Shown: positions 12,060 through 23,335, numbered from the stretch's first letter. The stretch is 64,000 nt of DNA from Bryum argenteum (GCA_037043015.1 CM073321.1:34636101-34700100); one strand, 5' to 3'. Notes: a model not told the origin generated them from the sequence alone. A program made the numbers and translations.

Positions 12060-14798
12060 CATGGCATCACGAGCAGTAAGCAGATATAGAAGGAATCCAT
12101 GTGGTCGGCCCTCTTTGACCGACACGATTAAGAACGACATAGCAGCCTTCTCGCTTCCTCGACAGTCAACTTCGGCACAAGGCAGCAAGCAGAGAGAACA
12201 ACAAGGAAATTTTTTGAAAATAAAATTTACATTTGAACCCTCTCGGGCCAACCTTGCATAGATGCAAGGCTAGCTCATGTTCCACAAATCCAGCATAGTG
12301 CCGCACTCCATTGACACAATCAAGAACGTACCAGGTGGCCTCTCGCTTCCTTCACAGTCAACTTCGGCACATACAGCAAGTAGATAGATAAAAAAAAATT
12401 GAAATAAAAAAAAGAATTGAACCCTCCCGGGCCACCCTTGCGTGGACGCAAGGCTGGCTCATGATCCAAAAAGTCACAAGAGTGCCAACTCCATCGACAC
12501 TATCAAGGACGTCCGAGGGGCTATCCTGCTCGACAGTCACTATGGCATCACGAACACCAAGCCAGTAGAGGAGGAATCCAAGAGGTCAGCCCCCTTCCAC
12601 CGACACAGTCTAGAACGACACAGCGGGATTCTCGCTTCCTCGGCACTGAACTTCGGCACAACACAGCAAGCATATAGAGCTGCAAGGATATTATTTGAAA
12701 AAAAAAAAAAAAAAAATCTGAACCCTCCCGGTCCAACCTTGCGTGGACGCAAGGCTGGCTCATGTTCCACAAATCCAGCACATACCGCACTCCATCGACA
12801 CAAATAAGACCGTACCAGCTGCCTTCTCTGTCCTCGACAGTCAACTTCGGCACAGACAACAAGCTGATAGAGCACCAAGCAGATACATAAAAATGTTCTG
12901 AAAAAAGAGAAGGAATCTAACCCTCCCGGGCCAGCCTTGCGTGGACACAAGGCTGGCTCATGTTCCACAAATCCAATTGAGTGCCGCTCTCCATCGACAC
13001 AATCAAGGACGTACCAAGTGCTTTCTTGCTTCCTGGACAGTCAACTTCCGCAAATACAGCAACCAGATAGATAAATTTTTTTGAAAGAAAAAAAGAATTG
13101 AACCCTATTGGGCCAGCCTTGCGTGGACGCAAGGTTGGCTCATGTTCCACAAAGTCACGAGAGTGCCACCTCCATCGACACTATTCAGAACATCCGAGGG
13201 GCTTTCCTGCTCGACAGTCACCATGGCATCACGAACAACAAGTAGATAGAGGAGGAATTCAGGAGGTCGGCCCCCTTGGACTGACACGATCAAGAACGAC
13301 ACAGCAGGATTCTTGCTTTCTCGGCACTCAACTTCGGCACAAGGCAACAAGCAGATAGAGCGGCAAGGATATTTTTGAGAAAAAAAATATCATGATTTGA
13401 ACCCTCCCGGGCCAGCCTTGCGTAGACGCAAGGCTGGCTCATTTTCCACAAATCCAGCACATATCGCACTCCATCCACACAAATAAGACCGTACCAGCTT
13501 CCTTCTCTCTCCTTGACAGTCAACTTCAGCACAGACAGACACAAGCTGATAGAGCAGCAAGCAGATACATAAAAATGTTTTGAAAAAAGAAAAGGAATTG
13601 AACCATCCCGGACCAGCGTTGTGTGGACACAAGACTCGCTCATGTTCCACAAATCGAGCAGAGTGCCGCAATTCAACCGAAACAATGAAGAACGTACCAG
13701 GAGCCTTCTCGCTTCCTTGACAATCAACTTCGGCACAGACAGCAAGCACATATAGCAACAAGTAGATAGATAAAAAAATTTGAGAAAAAATATAAGATTT
13801 GAACCCTCCCGGGCCATTTGCGCTGGCTCATGTTCCACAAAGTCACGAGAGTGCCACCTCCATCGACACTATCAAGAACGTCCGAGGGGCTTTCCTCCTC
13901 GACAGTCACCATGGCATCACGAGCAGCAAGCAGATAGAGGAGGAATCGAGGAGGTCAGCCCCCTTAGACCGACACTATCAAGAACGATAGAGCAAGATTC
14001 TCGCTTCCTCGGCAGTGAACTTTGGCACAAGGCAGCAAGCACATAGAGCAGCAAGGCTATTATTTGAAAAAAAAAAAAAAATTGAACCCTTCCGGGCCAT
14101 TTGCGCTGGCTCATGTTCCACAAAGTCACGAGAGTGCCACCTCCATCGACACTATCAAGAACGTGCGAGGGGCTTTCCTCCTCGACAGTCACCATGGCAT
14201 CACGAGCAGCAAGCAGATAGAGGAGGAATCCAGGAGGTCGGCCCCCTTCCACCGACACGATCAAGAACGACACAGCAGGATTCTCGCTTCCTCGGCAGTC
14301 AACTTCGTCACAAGGCAACAAGCAAATAGAGAAGCAAGGATAATTTTTGGGAAAGAAAATTAAGATTTGAACCCTCCCGGGCCAGCCTTGCGTGGACGCA
14401 AGGCTGGCTCATGTTCCACAAATTCAGCAGAGTGCCGCACTCCATCAACACAATCAAGACCGTACCAGCTGCCTTCTTTGTCCTTGTCAGTCAACTTCGG
14501 CACAGACGGCAAGCTTATAGAGCAGCAAGCAGATACATAATTTTTTTTGAAAAAACTATAAAGATCATAACCTTCTTGTCACAAGCAGCAAGCAGATAAA
14601 GGTGGGATTGAGGAGGTCGGCCCCTTTCCACCGACACGGTCAAGATCGACCCACTCGACGTCGCTTTCTCGACAGAGCAGCAAGCAGATAGAGCAATTTT
14701 TTAAAGTCCAGATCTTGTCCCTCCTAGTTCAGCCTTCCGATCTTTGCACAAGCTCGGCCTAGTCACTACAGCCCATCGACATTTACAAATGTACGAAT

Positions 14799-15038
14799 CT
14801 AGCATTCGAAGTTGCATCGAAGTAGTGAGAATACCTTGAAATTTCTGGAGTACCACCACTCTAGCTCGGCCCTCGTTTTGATTTGTTCCCCTGGAGCATA
14901 TGAATGCGATGCGTAAAACTCTGCAAACAAGTTGAATTTGAAAGAACCCGAGCTCACAAGTCTGGAACTTGAACTCACATTTTCCAATTTGTCGACGTTG
15001 TCTCCTCCTTCCACGATTGTCTCCTGTTCTTCCTCCAT
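14799..15038 (-). CDS. Possible first exon, unknown protein
   Basis: A 79-codon frame begins MEEEQETIVEGGDNVDKLEN and includes ELEWWYSRNF before reaching a possible donor (CAAG/GTATTC near 14835). Acidic composition and an ATG directly after a purine-rich leader make it plausible as a first exon, but nothing downstream confirms splicing and no family is recognised. An overlapping frame (14701-15057) is of similar length, so the call is weak. The exon would be read away from the adjacent tandem array's right edge into that array. Confidence 0.2.
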   Translation of the reverse strand: MEEEQETIVEGGDNVDKLENVSSSSRLVSSGSFKFNLFAEFYASHSYAPGEQIKTRAELEWWYSRNFKVFSLLRCNFEC

Positions 15039-15059
15039 AGCTTCTTCCTCCTCGCAAAA

Positions 15060-16146
15060 TCCACTTCCTCCCTACAAGTTGTAGTTTGCACCGTACTGTT
15101 TCAAAGGGCTGAACCTCTCAATCCCTATCAACCATATCTAAGCTCGACGTTCTATTTTTAATTCTTACAACTGTGCTAATCTTGGCTTGTTACAAACCCT
15201 TAAGCCTACCGAGCTTTGCGATTCTACCGTATACAGCTTCAACATCGATTACTATTGAACAAAGTAGGTTCCTTGCGGCTCAAGGGCCGGTGTTTCATTC
15301 ACCGTAACCTCGGGCGGCTAGACGGACAAGCGCCGCGCGCCAATTACTGTCGACCAGTGAAACCAGCCAAAAACCGCCGGCGAAGAGCAGGCTTAAAACG
15401 GCCATCTCAGTCGCAGGGAGAAGGGCCAGCTCAATCGGAGAGGGCATGGCCGATAGACCAGCATAATCGGCGGAGAAGGGCCGTTTCGGTCAACGCAGGA
15501 GATAGCCCAACGTCGGCCAGCGACCCCCCCCCCTCGAGTGAAGACCTCTCCTCGTCATCGGCCAGCCTGCGTCATCGGATGGGGATTAACCGCCCCTTTG
15601 TTGACCCCCCCCCCCCCCCGCCACGCTGCCTTATCGGCCCCCCCTCCACCGCCAAGCAGCCTTACCGGACCTCCCCTTTGCCAAGCTGCCTTACCGGCCT
15701 GGTTTTTATCGTTTTGTTATCCTTTTTTTTACTTTATTTATTTTCCTATGCACACCTGAATATTTACAGGATATAAGGGGAAAAAATTTGTTGGAAAAAA
15801 TGTAAAATAAAAACCACCTTAAGGAAAAATCACTTACGATTTTCTCTTTAATTTTTACAAGGAAGCCCGGGCTGCCACATAGGCAAGAGTAGGGGGAAAA
15901 CCAGTTGCAAATTTTTTTTGAAAAATTTTCATCAAACCCCCGGTTGCCACGTATTTTAAGAGAAGGGGGAAAATCAGGTTAAAAGATTCATAAACTTAAT
16001 CATGAATTTGTACCCGCAAGTGGTTTTAACGGTTTCAAGTGGGAAATTATGGCCAGTTAATGTGGTTAAAGAAGGCATCCGAGGCCATTGCATTGCATGG
16101 GTACATTGCATAGAATTACGTTGAATGTAGCATCTAGACCAAGGAT
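15060..16146. other. Non-coding, C-rich low-complexity stretch
   Basis: Positions 15340-15720 are GC-rich with C runs at about 15526-15534 and 15607-15620 and short repeats of GCTGCCTTACCGG and GCCAGC. The remainder alternates with A/T runs. A 186-codon plus-strand frame crosses it but is Arg, Pro and Ser biased by base composition and shows no domain, so I do not call a gene. Confidence 0.4.
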
Positions 16147-17060
16147 GTGAAGGCTAAGATAGGCCCAGTTTCATTCATGACACTTAGGAAAAAGGACATA
16201 TCAGTTACCTTCTCCTCTAAAACTCGATCACCGTTGTCCTTCTCTTTCACCGAAGCAGTGAGATCCTTCAATGGATCTACTCGCTCTTCGTCATCAGGAC
16301 TATATTTACTATCCTCCTCATCATCGCCAACGCTTACATTTTCATCCCCATCATCTTTGAAAGTCCTACATCCTAGTTTTCAAAAAAATATGTCAATCAC
16401 CACAAAGTACACACTTAACGACGTTCAAACTTTGAGGTATCAACGAACGTGTCTTTTGGAATCGATCGCAACACCATCATCACCAATGTAATAACTGAGA
16501 GACTTGCTTGATATTGAGGTCCGTCTCCCACACTCTAGCTCATCGACTATGCTCTTCCACTCCTACAGTCCTTGAGATTTCTCCGTCTCTGCGATCTCCA
16601 CAACCGTGTCAAGATTGATAGACCGCATCTTCACACCCCGCCTAAACTGAGGCCCAACCTCGTCATCGTCTCCGTCGATGTCTGCAAGACCACGCTCGTC
16701 TTCACTTGACCGAGACACTCCCCCCTTACGCAAGGCGCTCTGCTTCAGCTCCTTCGTATTACTAAACCTTGTCCCACCCCTCCTTTTCTTTCTCTTAGGC
16801 ATACTCTCATTCGATCTCTCAGATCCGTGGCTCAGAGCATCCATGACCTCTAGTCCTTGTAGAATCACACACAACTGGAATGGACTCAAATCCTGAATCA
16901 CCGAAAACACAACACACAATGAAAGGGTCAATATCGTCGTCCTCCCTCTTTTTAAACACTTTCGACTACCATGCGACGGACCTAGTACCTTAATTTCATC
17001 ATTAATTTTAGCAACTGCAATGACGGCTCGCAGAGCGCCATATATGACAATATCTGACAA
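16147..17060 (-). CDS. Unknown minus-strand gene fragment with acidic and basic regions
   Basis: Reading the minus strand, a first segment starts MSDIVIYGALRAVIAVAKIN (17060) and meets a possible donor AAG/GTACTAGG near 16988. After an acceptor TGATTCAG near 16896 a second segment DLSPFQLCVILQGLEVMDAL continues through a basic block (MPKRKKRRGG) and an acidic block (ADIDGDDDEVG) to a stop at 16563. Further downstream, 16385-16150 in another frame is strongly acidic (DDGDENVSVGDDEEDSKYSP). The mix of a nuclear-localisation-like cluster and acidic tracts suggests a nuclear protein, possibly related to transposon-linked genes, but I recognise no domain. In-frame stops after 16563 suggest it is broken or mis-spliced in my reading. 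Confidence 0.3.
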
Positions 17061-17390
17061 AGGATGCGAATCAGAATTTTAAATAAACATCTAGCAACTC
17101 TGACAAAGACGGTTGCCGTCACTTTTCCGAAATTAAAGACTGCATAATTTAATGATCTTGTTTAATCTTGCCCATTCACTGACATGATCTAATTTCATGA
17201 AATAAACCAACTAGGTAATTTGGTACACTTCACTTACTACTCAATTATTACTTACTAACGCTACCGTCAAATTCTACCAAATAGGGACTTGTAGTAGCCT
17301 CTTCGTTCTAATATAAATACCTTCAATCATATGGTTCAGGTTTCTCTCACCTTCACACAACACATCTCCTCTTGCTTGCGATCAAGCACA

Positions 17391-18928
17391 ATGGATTCAC
17401 TTCTGAATGTCATAGAGATTAGTCCAGCATTTCGACCGCTCCTACACACATTCCACCTGGGCCAGATGGCGTGGCTGTTGTCACGCCCCAATGGCTTGCC
17501 CTTTGCTTTGGATACGATGAGACTACCTTATGGTTAGAACGCGAGGTACTAGACCCATCTTCTCTTCTTGTTCAGTACTCCGAGTTTGAAGCACATGTGC
17601 TTTACGATAATAACAGCAGTATTTGGAAGCTTAGACCAGGCAAATATCGCCTCTATGGTATTACGGAGTTTGTCATGAACGCAAGTACTGTTCTCTTAAC
17701 TCCTCGTACTTCTTCTACTATCTCAAATGCAGCTCCGCTCCTAGCTCGTGTCAAAATCGAACCAGGCCGTCGCATTAGTATAGATTTGTTAGATTCCTCT
17801 AACGACGAAAAAACATCTCCCGTTCAAACCCGTCGCCGTGCGTCCAAGCTCCCTTCTCCAAGTCCTGTTTCGATCCCCTTTCTAGATTTAAGTCCTTCGC
17901 CCTTTCCAGTGTCACAAACTAGAAAACCCAAAAAAATTCTTCCTTCTCTTCTGAAACTGAGTTTCATGTCAGGTAGCAAAACTATCTTGAAGAAAATCAA
18001 CTTTGAAACCATCCGTACTGTCTGTACACCATCTCTTCCTCCGTCTTTCAATGGAGATGTTCTATACATCCTACCTCCCGTCACCCCCTCATCTGTGTAT
18101 AGGAATGTCAGGTCTATGGAAGGAATGGACAAGCGCTTCGACGGCCATGTGTGGACGAGAACGATGACCACAAACATCAACAACACCCTCGGCTTATCCT
18201 TTCGCTATTCAAGTTGTGTGGGTCATTTGCAGTGCCACAATCAAAATTGCGATTTCTTTGAACGGCCGGATCGGACTTCAGGAGTAAACGAGGTGGAGTT
18301 GGAAGGCATTACCAAAGATCCATTTGCGGTTGGCAAAGTATATCCACCGTCCTCCACCACTGTCTGTAAGATTTGCAAAGAACCTCTAGTTTGTGTTGCA
18401 CAGTGCTCCACAAGAATCTTCTATGTCTTCGGGAAAGATGATCAAGAGCGTGCATGTATTCATCTCGGTATGCACGATCATTCTGTCAAGGTCGGAGTCT
18501 ACGGATGCACAAACGTTTTTCCCAAATCAAGAAAATCCAAGAATCTCTGTCGAGTCACTTCTGCAACACCAAAGTTGATGAAGGGAGTCGATTCGGCTCG
18601 GGCTTTGCAAGCCAGCATACTCAAGGTGACCATGATACCGGAGCCTGGTTTTCGTTGTATTGTGGACTTGGAGTTGGATTCGGGGTCAGTTTATCAAGTT
18701 TCAATAAGTGCATTGCCTAATTGTACTTGCCCAGTGATGAAGGACACAATTTCTAAGTTGGGTAGGAAAGGATGTCCATATAGACCCTGTAAGCACCTTT
18801 ACTATATCTTTGTTAGGGTCTGTAATTTTGATGCTGATAGCGACCTTTTTATCCACGCGCCTACCTTCAGTTTCAATGAGGTGAAAAGGATTCTAGAGTG
18901 TCGGGTCTTAGACCATGCCAGAGACTAG
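17391..18928 (+). CDS. SWIM zinc-finger protein, transposon-related type
   Basis: An open frame of 485 codons runs 17471-18928. Near its C-terminus the pattern C418-T-C420 ... C440-K-H442 followed by LYYIF is a SWIM zinc finger (CxC-x(n)-CxH), a nucleic-acid or protein binding fold common in MULE/FAR1-type transposases and their host relatives. Two further Cys/His clusters lie upstream: SSCVGHLQCHNQNCDFF (about residue 250) and TVCKICKEPLVCVAQCSTR followed by ACIHLGMHDHSVKVG (about 297-345). A Ser/Pro-rich segment covers about 105-155. The frame has no ATG at its start; the first ATG with good context, MDSLLNVIEIS at 17391, is one frame off, so a one-base indel near 17435 or a short intron joins them. 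The stop is followed by an AT-rich 3' region. No transposase catalytic domain or terminal repeat is seen nearby, so it may be a domesticated or solo gene. Confidence 0.6.
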
Positions 18929-18929
18929 A

Positions 18930-19404
18930 GGAAACACTACACAGTCTATATGTTATACTATAATATTGTGTCTTTCCTATCTTATGTACTATGATTTCAC
19001 AATTTAGTGAAAATCAATATATATAATTATACATGTTCCAAAATCTCTATTCCAATTTAACAGATTTTATGCTTGTAAGCAGGTATAATGGACATGTAAT
19101 CTTATCGTTTGAGGTCAAAAATGTCCCTGTGTGCATCTCAAGCATGCATTATTGTAATATTCTGTCTTCCAAATTCCGCGGGGTTAGGGTCCAAAATCCA
19201 TAGTAATAAGTCAAGAATATTCGAATATTCTCAGGAATATTCTTATAAAAATTTTAAAAATCATAAATTTTTTAATCTTTCTTACTAAAAATACGAAATC
19301 ACCGCTCTAAAATCAGAATTTCTACCCTCACCGCTCTAAAATCAGAATTTCTGCCCTCACCGCTCACTGCTCTACGCTCACCGCTCACACCCCGCCTACG
19401 TCCA
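18930..19404. other. 3' flank of SWIM gene, short tandem duplication
   Basis: No gene is seen. Two copies of CACCGCTCTAAAATCAGAAT plus TTCTRCCCT (29 bp unit) lie head to tail at about 19302-19359, followed by several GCTCACCGCTCAC variants up to 19395. The adjacent CACTA-like sequence begins at about 19405. Confidence 0.5.
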
Positions 19405-20486
19405 GCGCGCACATCATTATTGACACGCCTCTAAACTTCAAAAGAGATTGTTGAAAGTTTGTTCTCGCGCATTCTGCGTCAGTTACATTAGTAGGTTTCT
19501 TGAAACACATTTTAGCGCTCATTATGTCACTAGGAATGTGCTCGTTTCTGCTGAGGGCACCCTAGGATGCTGACCACCTGAAACCCTTCAATCGACGTCA
19601 ACCATAGCCTCTACGCACACGTTTTATGTCAGCTAAGTTAATGTTTTTCTTCAAACACAGTTTAATGCTCATTATGTCACTAGAAACAAAGTTAAACGCA
19701 GTTTATGTCATTGGAATTGCACGTGTCTCTATTAACACCTCCTAATAGGATGACTAGGTCAAACCTTTCGACATCAACTATGTGAATGTGTTTCTTTAAA
19801 CACAGTTTTATGCAGCTCATGTCACTTAAAAGACAAGCGTCACTATTGACACCCCCTAGGATGTTGACCAAGTCAAACCCTAGCCGTCACATCAGCCGTC
19901 GCTTCTACACACGCTTGACACGTTAGCTATGTGAATACGTTTCTTGAAACACATATTAACGCAGTTTATGTCACTTGAGACGTGTGCTTTACTATTGATA
20001 CCCCCTAAGATCCAAACTCTACCTTCCACGTCAGCCCTAACGTCCACGAATCCGTTTCAAGTCAACAAGGCATTTCAAGTAGAATTTGTTATTACATTAT
20101 TAGTAACACATTTCAATGCGGCACGTGTCAGGAGAAACGCCCTTTATGTCAAAATAAACGTGTTGACGTAGGATCTTACTATAATTAGCCATCAAAAAAC
20201 TACTGTAGGATAAAAAACTAGGTGAAGAATGTACTTTCCACAATTGACACTCATGTTCAATTTGACGCGATGATGTTATTTTTAACTCTAAACCGTTCCT
20301 ATGAAATTCAAATGTAGAGCCTTTGACACGAGCTGTTAAAGCAAAAGTAAACATCATGCATTCACGTTAAATGGTTTAACATGCACTATGTTTATTCAGA
20401 TCACATTTCCACTCATTTGGGTAGTCTGGGTTTACGTTTCAGATCACAAAGAGAAACACTAAACAAAACAATATTCTGCTCTAGTG
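19405..20486. mobile_element. Right part of a CACTA element (family 2, copy A), left end missing
   Basis: The segment ends ATTCTGCTCTAGTG at 20486, the reverse complement of CACTAGAGCAGAAT. From about 19600 to 20486 it is an inverted copy of 26842-27760, the left end of copy B: for example TAATTAGCCATCAAAAAACT here matches AGTTTTTTAATGGCTAATTA there, and GGGTTTACGTTTCAGA matches its reverse complement near 26890. Repeated motifs GTCACTATTGACACC, CAGTTTATGTCAC and TTTCTTGAAACACA recur about every 180-200 bp. No CACTA left end, target duplication partner or coding region is found, so the copy is truncated near 19405. Confidence 0.65.
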
Positions 20487-20489
20487 ATC

Positions 20490-21071
20490 GTCAAGTGAAT
20501 TAGCAGGCTCCTTCATCGTAACATCTGATCTGTTATTAGGATGATTGAGAGAAACATGTTTTAGCTTGATTATTAATCTACATTGTTGAGATACTACCCA
20601 TGTGCAGAGTTCGGATGTACCTGACAGAATTGACGGACTTAATGGACCACGTACTTATTTACAACAGATGGTGGCTTAAACTTCTTGCACTTCTTGCAAC
20701 ATTGTAGATCTTACAAACAATGCATATGTGTTTAAGGTTGACAGTATATTATTAAATCAATGCATGAAGCGTTATGATATTTACGAAGACATAGTTCTTT
20801 GTACTTTCTAGAATAGACATGATCAGCAAAATAAGGGATTGTTAGTATATTGTCATCTAAAACAACCATGACATTCAGATAAATACCAACAAGACATTCA
20901 GCTAAAACAACAACTTAGACATAATAATCATAGCCGTTGTTGTATAAGATGTCTGCATAAACATAGTTAGTAAAATGTGGTAATACTGAGAAAACTGGCT
21001 AGAACATCCGCATATGATGGCTACCATGTTTGTCAACCGAAGTGTTTGTCTAAGACGATGTCATCCACAAC
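20490..21071. other. Intergenic, host flank of the Ty3 insertion
   Basis: No gene or repeat is recognised. The last five bases GTCTC (21072-21076) are the target site of the retrotransposon that follows; the interrupted sequence resumes at 26640. Confidence 0.5.
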
Positions 21072-21076
21072 GTCTC

Positions 21077-21310
21077 TGTTATGGGCCAAGGCCTCGTTGA
21101 TAAGCTCAGATGTTCACTCGCTATTAATTTTATAAATAGAACTTCGGCAGTAGAGCTAAAGTATAGCCTCGGCAGTAGAGCTAAAGTATAGCCTCGGCAG
21201 TTGAGCCAAGAGGTTAGTATATAAGGGACTCTTATTCATTGTAAACCTAAGTCTTGGATCAATATATTTCTTTTGTAGTTTTTGCTTGTTTTAACAGCTA
21301 GACTCTTACA
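21077..21310 (+). repeat. 5' LTR of the Ty3 element
   Basis: The LTR is 234 bp, TGTTATGGGCC...GACTCTTACA. It contains two copies of a 25-bp unit (TAGAGCTAAAGTATAGCCTC plus GGCAG), a TATA box TATATAA at 21218-21224 and a probable transcription start near 21249. The 3' LTR has three copies of the same unit. Confidence 0.93.
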
Positions 21311-21312
21311 TA

Positions 21313-21323
21313 ATCCAAGACTT
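21313..21323 (+). promoter_or_regulatory. Self-priming primer-binding site
   Basis: Two bases after the 5' LTR comes ATCCAAGACTT. It is the exact reverse complement of AAGTCTTGGAT at 21249-21259 inside the LTR, about 31 bp after the start of the TATA box, where the transcript should begin. This 11-nt pairing matches the self-primed mechanism known for the Tf1/sushi group, in which the 5' end of the RNA folds back as primer instead of a tRNA. No initiator-Met tRNA site (TGGTATCAGAGC) is present. Confidence 0.75.
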
Positions 21324-21504
21324 CTCTTGATTTTCTGCAGGGCTTCATCCTCCCTTGTTTTTTCAAACGACAAAAGTAGGACATTGATTAGATTGAGGAA
21401 CTTATCCACCCTCGTGGTAGTGATTGAAGATAGCCACAGAACCGGGACGCATTTGAAGGCTTTGCGAAGCCTGAAGAGTTGATTGAGAGGTGTTGCTTTT
21501 TGAG

Positions 21505-22345
21505 ATGGAGAACGCCCAGATGATCGATGATGAGATCTTGCAGCAGCAGCAGGCGCAAGGAGAAATTACGGCGGAAGACTATCAACAGGAGATCGAGAGG
21601 TAGCGCACACAACTTCAAGCTTCTCAGCAAGCTGAGAAGTTGGCTATCAAGCAGTTGGTTGCACAACAGTCGCAGGTGGCTCCAGCGGCTGGACAATTCA
21701 CGAGTTTAGGAGGTCCGTCTTCATCGAAGATGACGCCGCAATCGATGCAGCAACAATATGGAGGAACTGCCGTCGCATTGCGCAAGCGATTGCCAGATAT
21801 TTCAAAGTTTGACGGGAGTCGCAAGGGCTACCCGATATGGAAGGTCTAAGCAGATAACAAGCTTCGAATTGATGGAGGTGTACTTGGTACACCTCAAGAT
21901 CAAGCCGCATACTTGTTTTCGAGGATGGACGCGAAGGCGCAGATGATGGTAGTATCTTTCTACCAAAATCAACGTGGTTGCAATGCGGCGACTTTTATTC
22001 AACATCTTGACGGCGTTTACATCGACCGAATGCGGCAGTGTGGCATTGAATCGGCTTCAAGCAATGAAGCAGGGTAGGGAGTCATTCGCAACATTCTTGC
22101 CCAAGTTTGAGAAGGAGCTTGGTGAGAGTCAACTTACCATGGTTCCGGATATGGTGAAGATAGGATATCTTCGCGGTGCTCTCAACTCGAGAGATGCAAC
22201 GCGATGATTGGACCTGTGACGTACATCGATTATGGTATGTTTGTCCAAGCTTTGTTGGCGGTCGGCTCTCAACTTGATTGCTTGCAATATCGAAGGGTCA
22301 TGCGACTCCGATCGCGACATCAAATCGCGTATGGCGGATGGAGAT
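21505..22345 (+). pseudogene. gag: Ty3 gag region
   Basis: Starts at ATG 21505 (MENAQMIDDEILQQQQ), with stops at 21601 and 21847 and later frame changes near 22030 and 22207. Recognisable blocks are KFDGSRKGYPIW, SRMDAKAQMMVVSFYQNQ, QGRESFATFLPKFEKELGES and YIDYGMFVQALLAVGSQLD, which form the capsid-like gag of this chromovirus type. It would package the RNA; here it is broken. Confidence 0.75.
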
Positions 22346-22353
22346 GAGATGGA

Positions 22354-23335
22354 TTGGATGCCTACGGTCCAAATAAGCAAGCTTCGGAGACGTCGACTTT
22401 GGAGGAACAACAACGGTGTCGCCAAGAGGGACGCTTTTTTTTATGTTTGAAGCGCGAGGCCACCGTGCAAATGACTATTCATCCAAGCAAGGTGAAGGCA
22501 ATGAGAAGAAGAAGAAGAAAGAGCGCGGACAAAACTTCGATAGTGCGCGCGATGAGAAAGAATAGCAATGTCAAGATAGAGGAGGTCAAAGAGATGGAGA
22601 GTTGTGACTACGATGTAGAGTCGGAAAACGAGCGACTTCTTAAGCATAAGACTCGATCGGAGGCGTGGTGGCGGAGGTTGTCAAAGTTGAAGAATCTAGG
22701 AGACGACTTAGACACGGGTGGTATGTATGTTGATGTTTTAATAAACTCAATTATACCTACTCGTGCTTTGTGTGATTACGGATGCCAATGCTTTGCAAGC
22801 GTATGCGAGCAATTTGTTCGACGGAGAGGGTTGGATCGTCATCTATTCAACCTAGATCTTTGGAGCAAGTTTTACGACAATGAAGAAGCGGCCTATGATT
22901 TGCCAAATTGCAAATTTTATGGCCGATATTGATGGTATGGAGGAGAAGATTGTTGCCTATGTTATTCCAGGACAGATAGATGATATAATCTTGAGAAAAG
23001 GTTGGATGGAGCGACATGATGCAAGTGTTCGACCTGCTAAAGAAGAGGTTTGCATTCGAAAACCTTTCAAGATGATTGTGAAGACTCGACCGATTACGTT
23101 GGAGCCAATGCAAGAGATACGTGCATCAGTGATTCAAACTTTGCAGAGAAGTGGTGAACCAGTAGAGGTTTTTAGTGCCAGCTTGGTTGACATCCAGAAG
23201 GCACTACAACAGAAGGTGTATAGGGACCCGGCACAACATGCTCCTGACTGGCTTATGCCAGTTATTGACGCTTTTAATCGACAAGATGCAAAGTCGTTGC
23301 CCCCGCATAGGAAAGGGGTTGATCAATCTTATTGA
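22354..23335 (+). pseudogene. Ty3 gag-pol linker and aspartic protease region
   Basis: Two overlapping frames (22354-22932 and 22880-23335) carry a basic linker and then DVLINSIIPTRALCDYGCQC, which is placed like the protease active site. The usual D-S/T-G triad reads D-Y-G here, so the protease is probably inactive as well as frameshifted. The later part (WMERHDASVRPAKEEVCIRK) leads into reverse transcriptase. Confidence 0.6.

Larger units (their letters stand above)
7660..14720. repeat. Tandem array of 180-300 bp units with internal hairpin
   Basis: About 14 imperfect copies can be counted by the landmark GAACCCTCCCGGGCC near 7781, 7948, 8139, 8338, 12236, 12418, 12720, 12918, 13098, 13399, 13601, 13801, 14084 and 14369. 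Spacing is 167-202 bp or 283-302 bp (with 8464-12059 removed), so short and long unit types alternate irregularly. Most units carry the inverted repeat CCAGCCTTGCGT-GG-ACGCAAGGCTGG, then CATGTTCCACAAATCCAGC, CACTCCATCGACACAATCAA, CTCGACAGTCAACTTCGGCA, AGCAAGCAGATAGA and an A-tract. Long units add GGCATCACGAGCAGCAAGC and a GGAGGTCGGCCCCCTT block. Open frames across it are by-products of the repeats. On the minus strand each unit reads hairpin, GGTTCAATTC, then a T-run, which loosely resembles a Pol III internal B box and terminator; that is only a suggestion. Confidence 0.85.

Noticed and set aside
12358-14599. Many overlapping open frames of 60-180 codons on both strands
   Set aside because: They are all translations of the tandem units and their A/T tracts, repeated from unit to unit, with no domain.
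7660-14720. Array of repeats with hairpins suggesting a CRISPR
   Set aside because: Units are 180-300 bp, diverged, without short uniform repeats and unique spacers, and the genome is a plant nuclear one with no cas genes.
15216-15776. 186-codon plus-strand open frame
   Set aside because: Composition is dictated by C-rich and repeat-like DNA, no recognisable domain, no start context or splice evidence.
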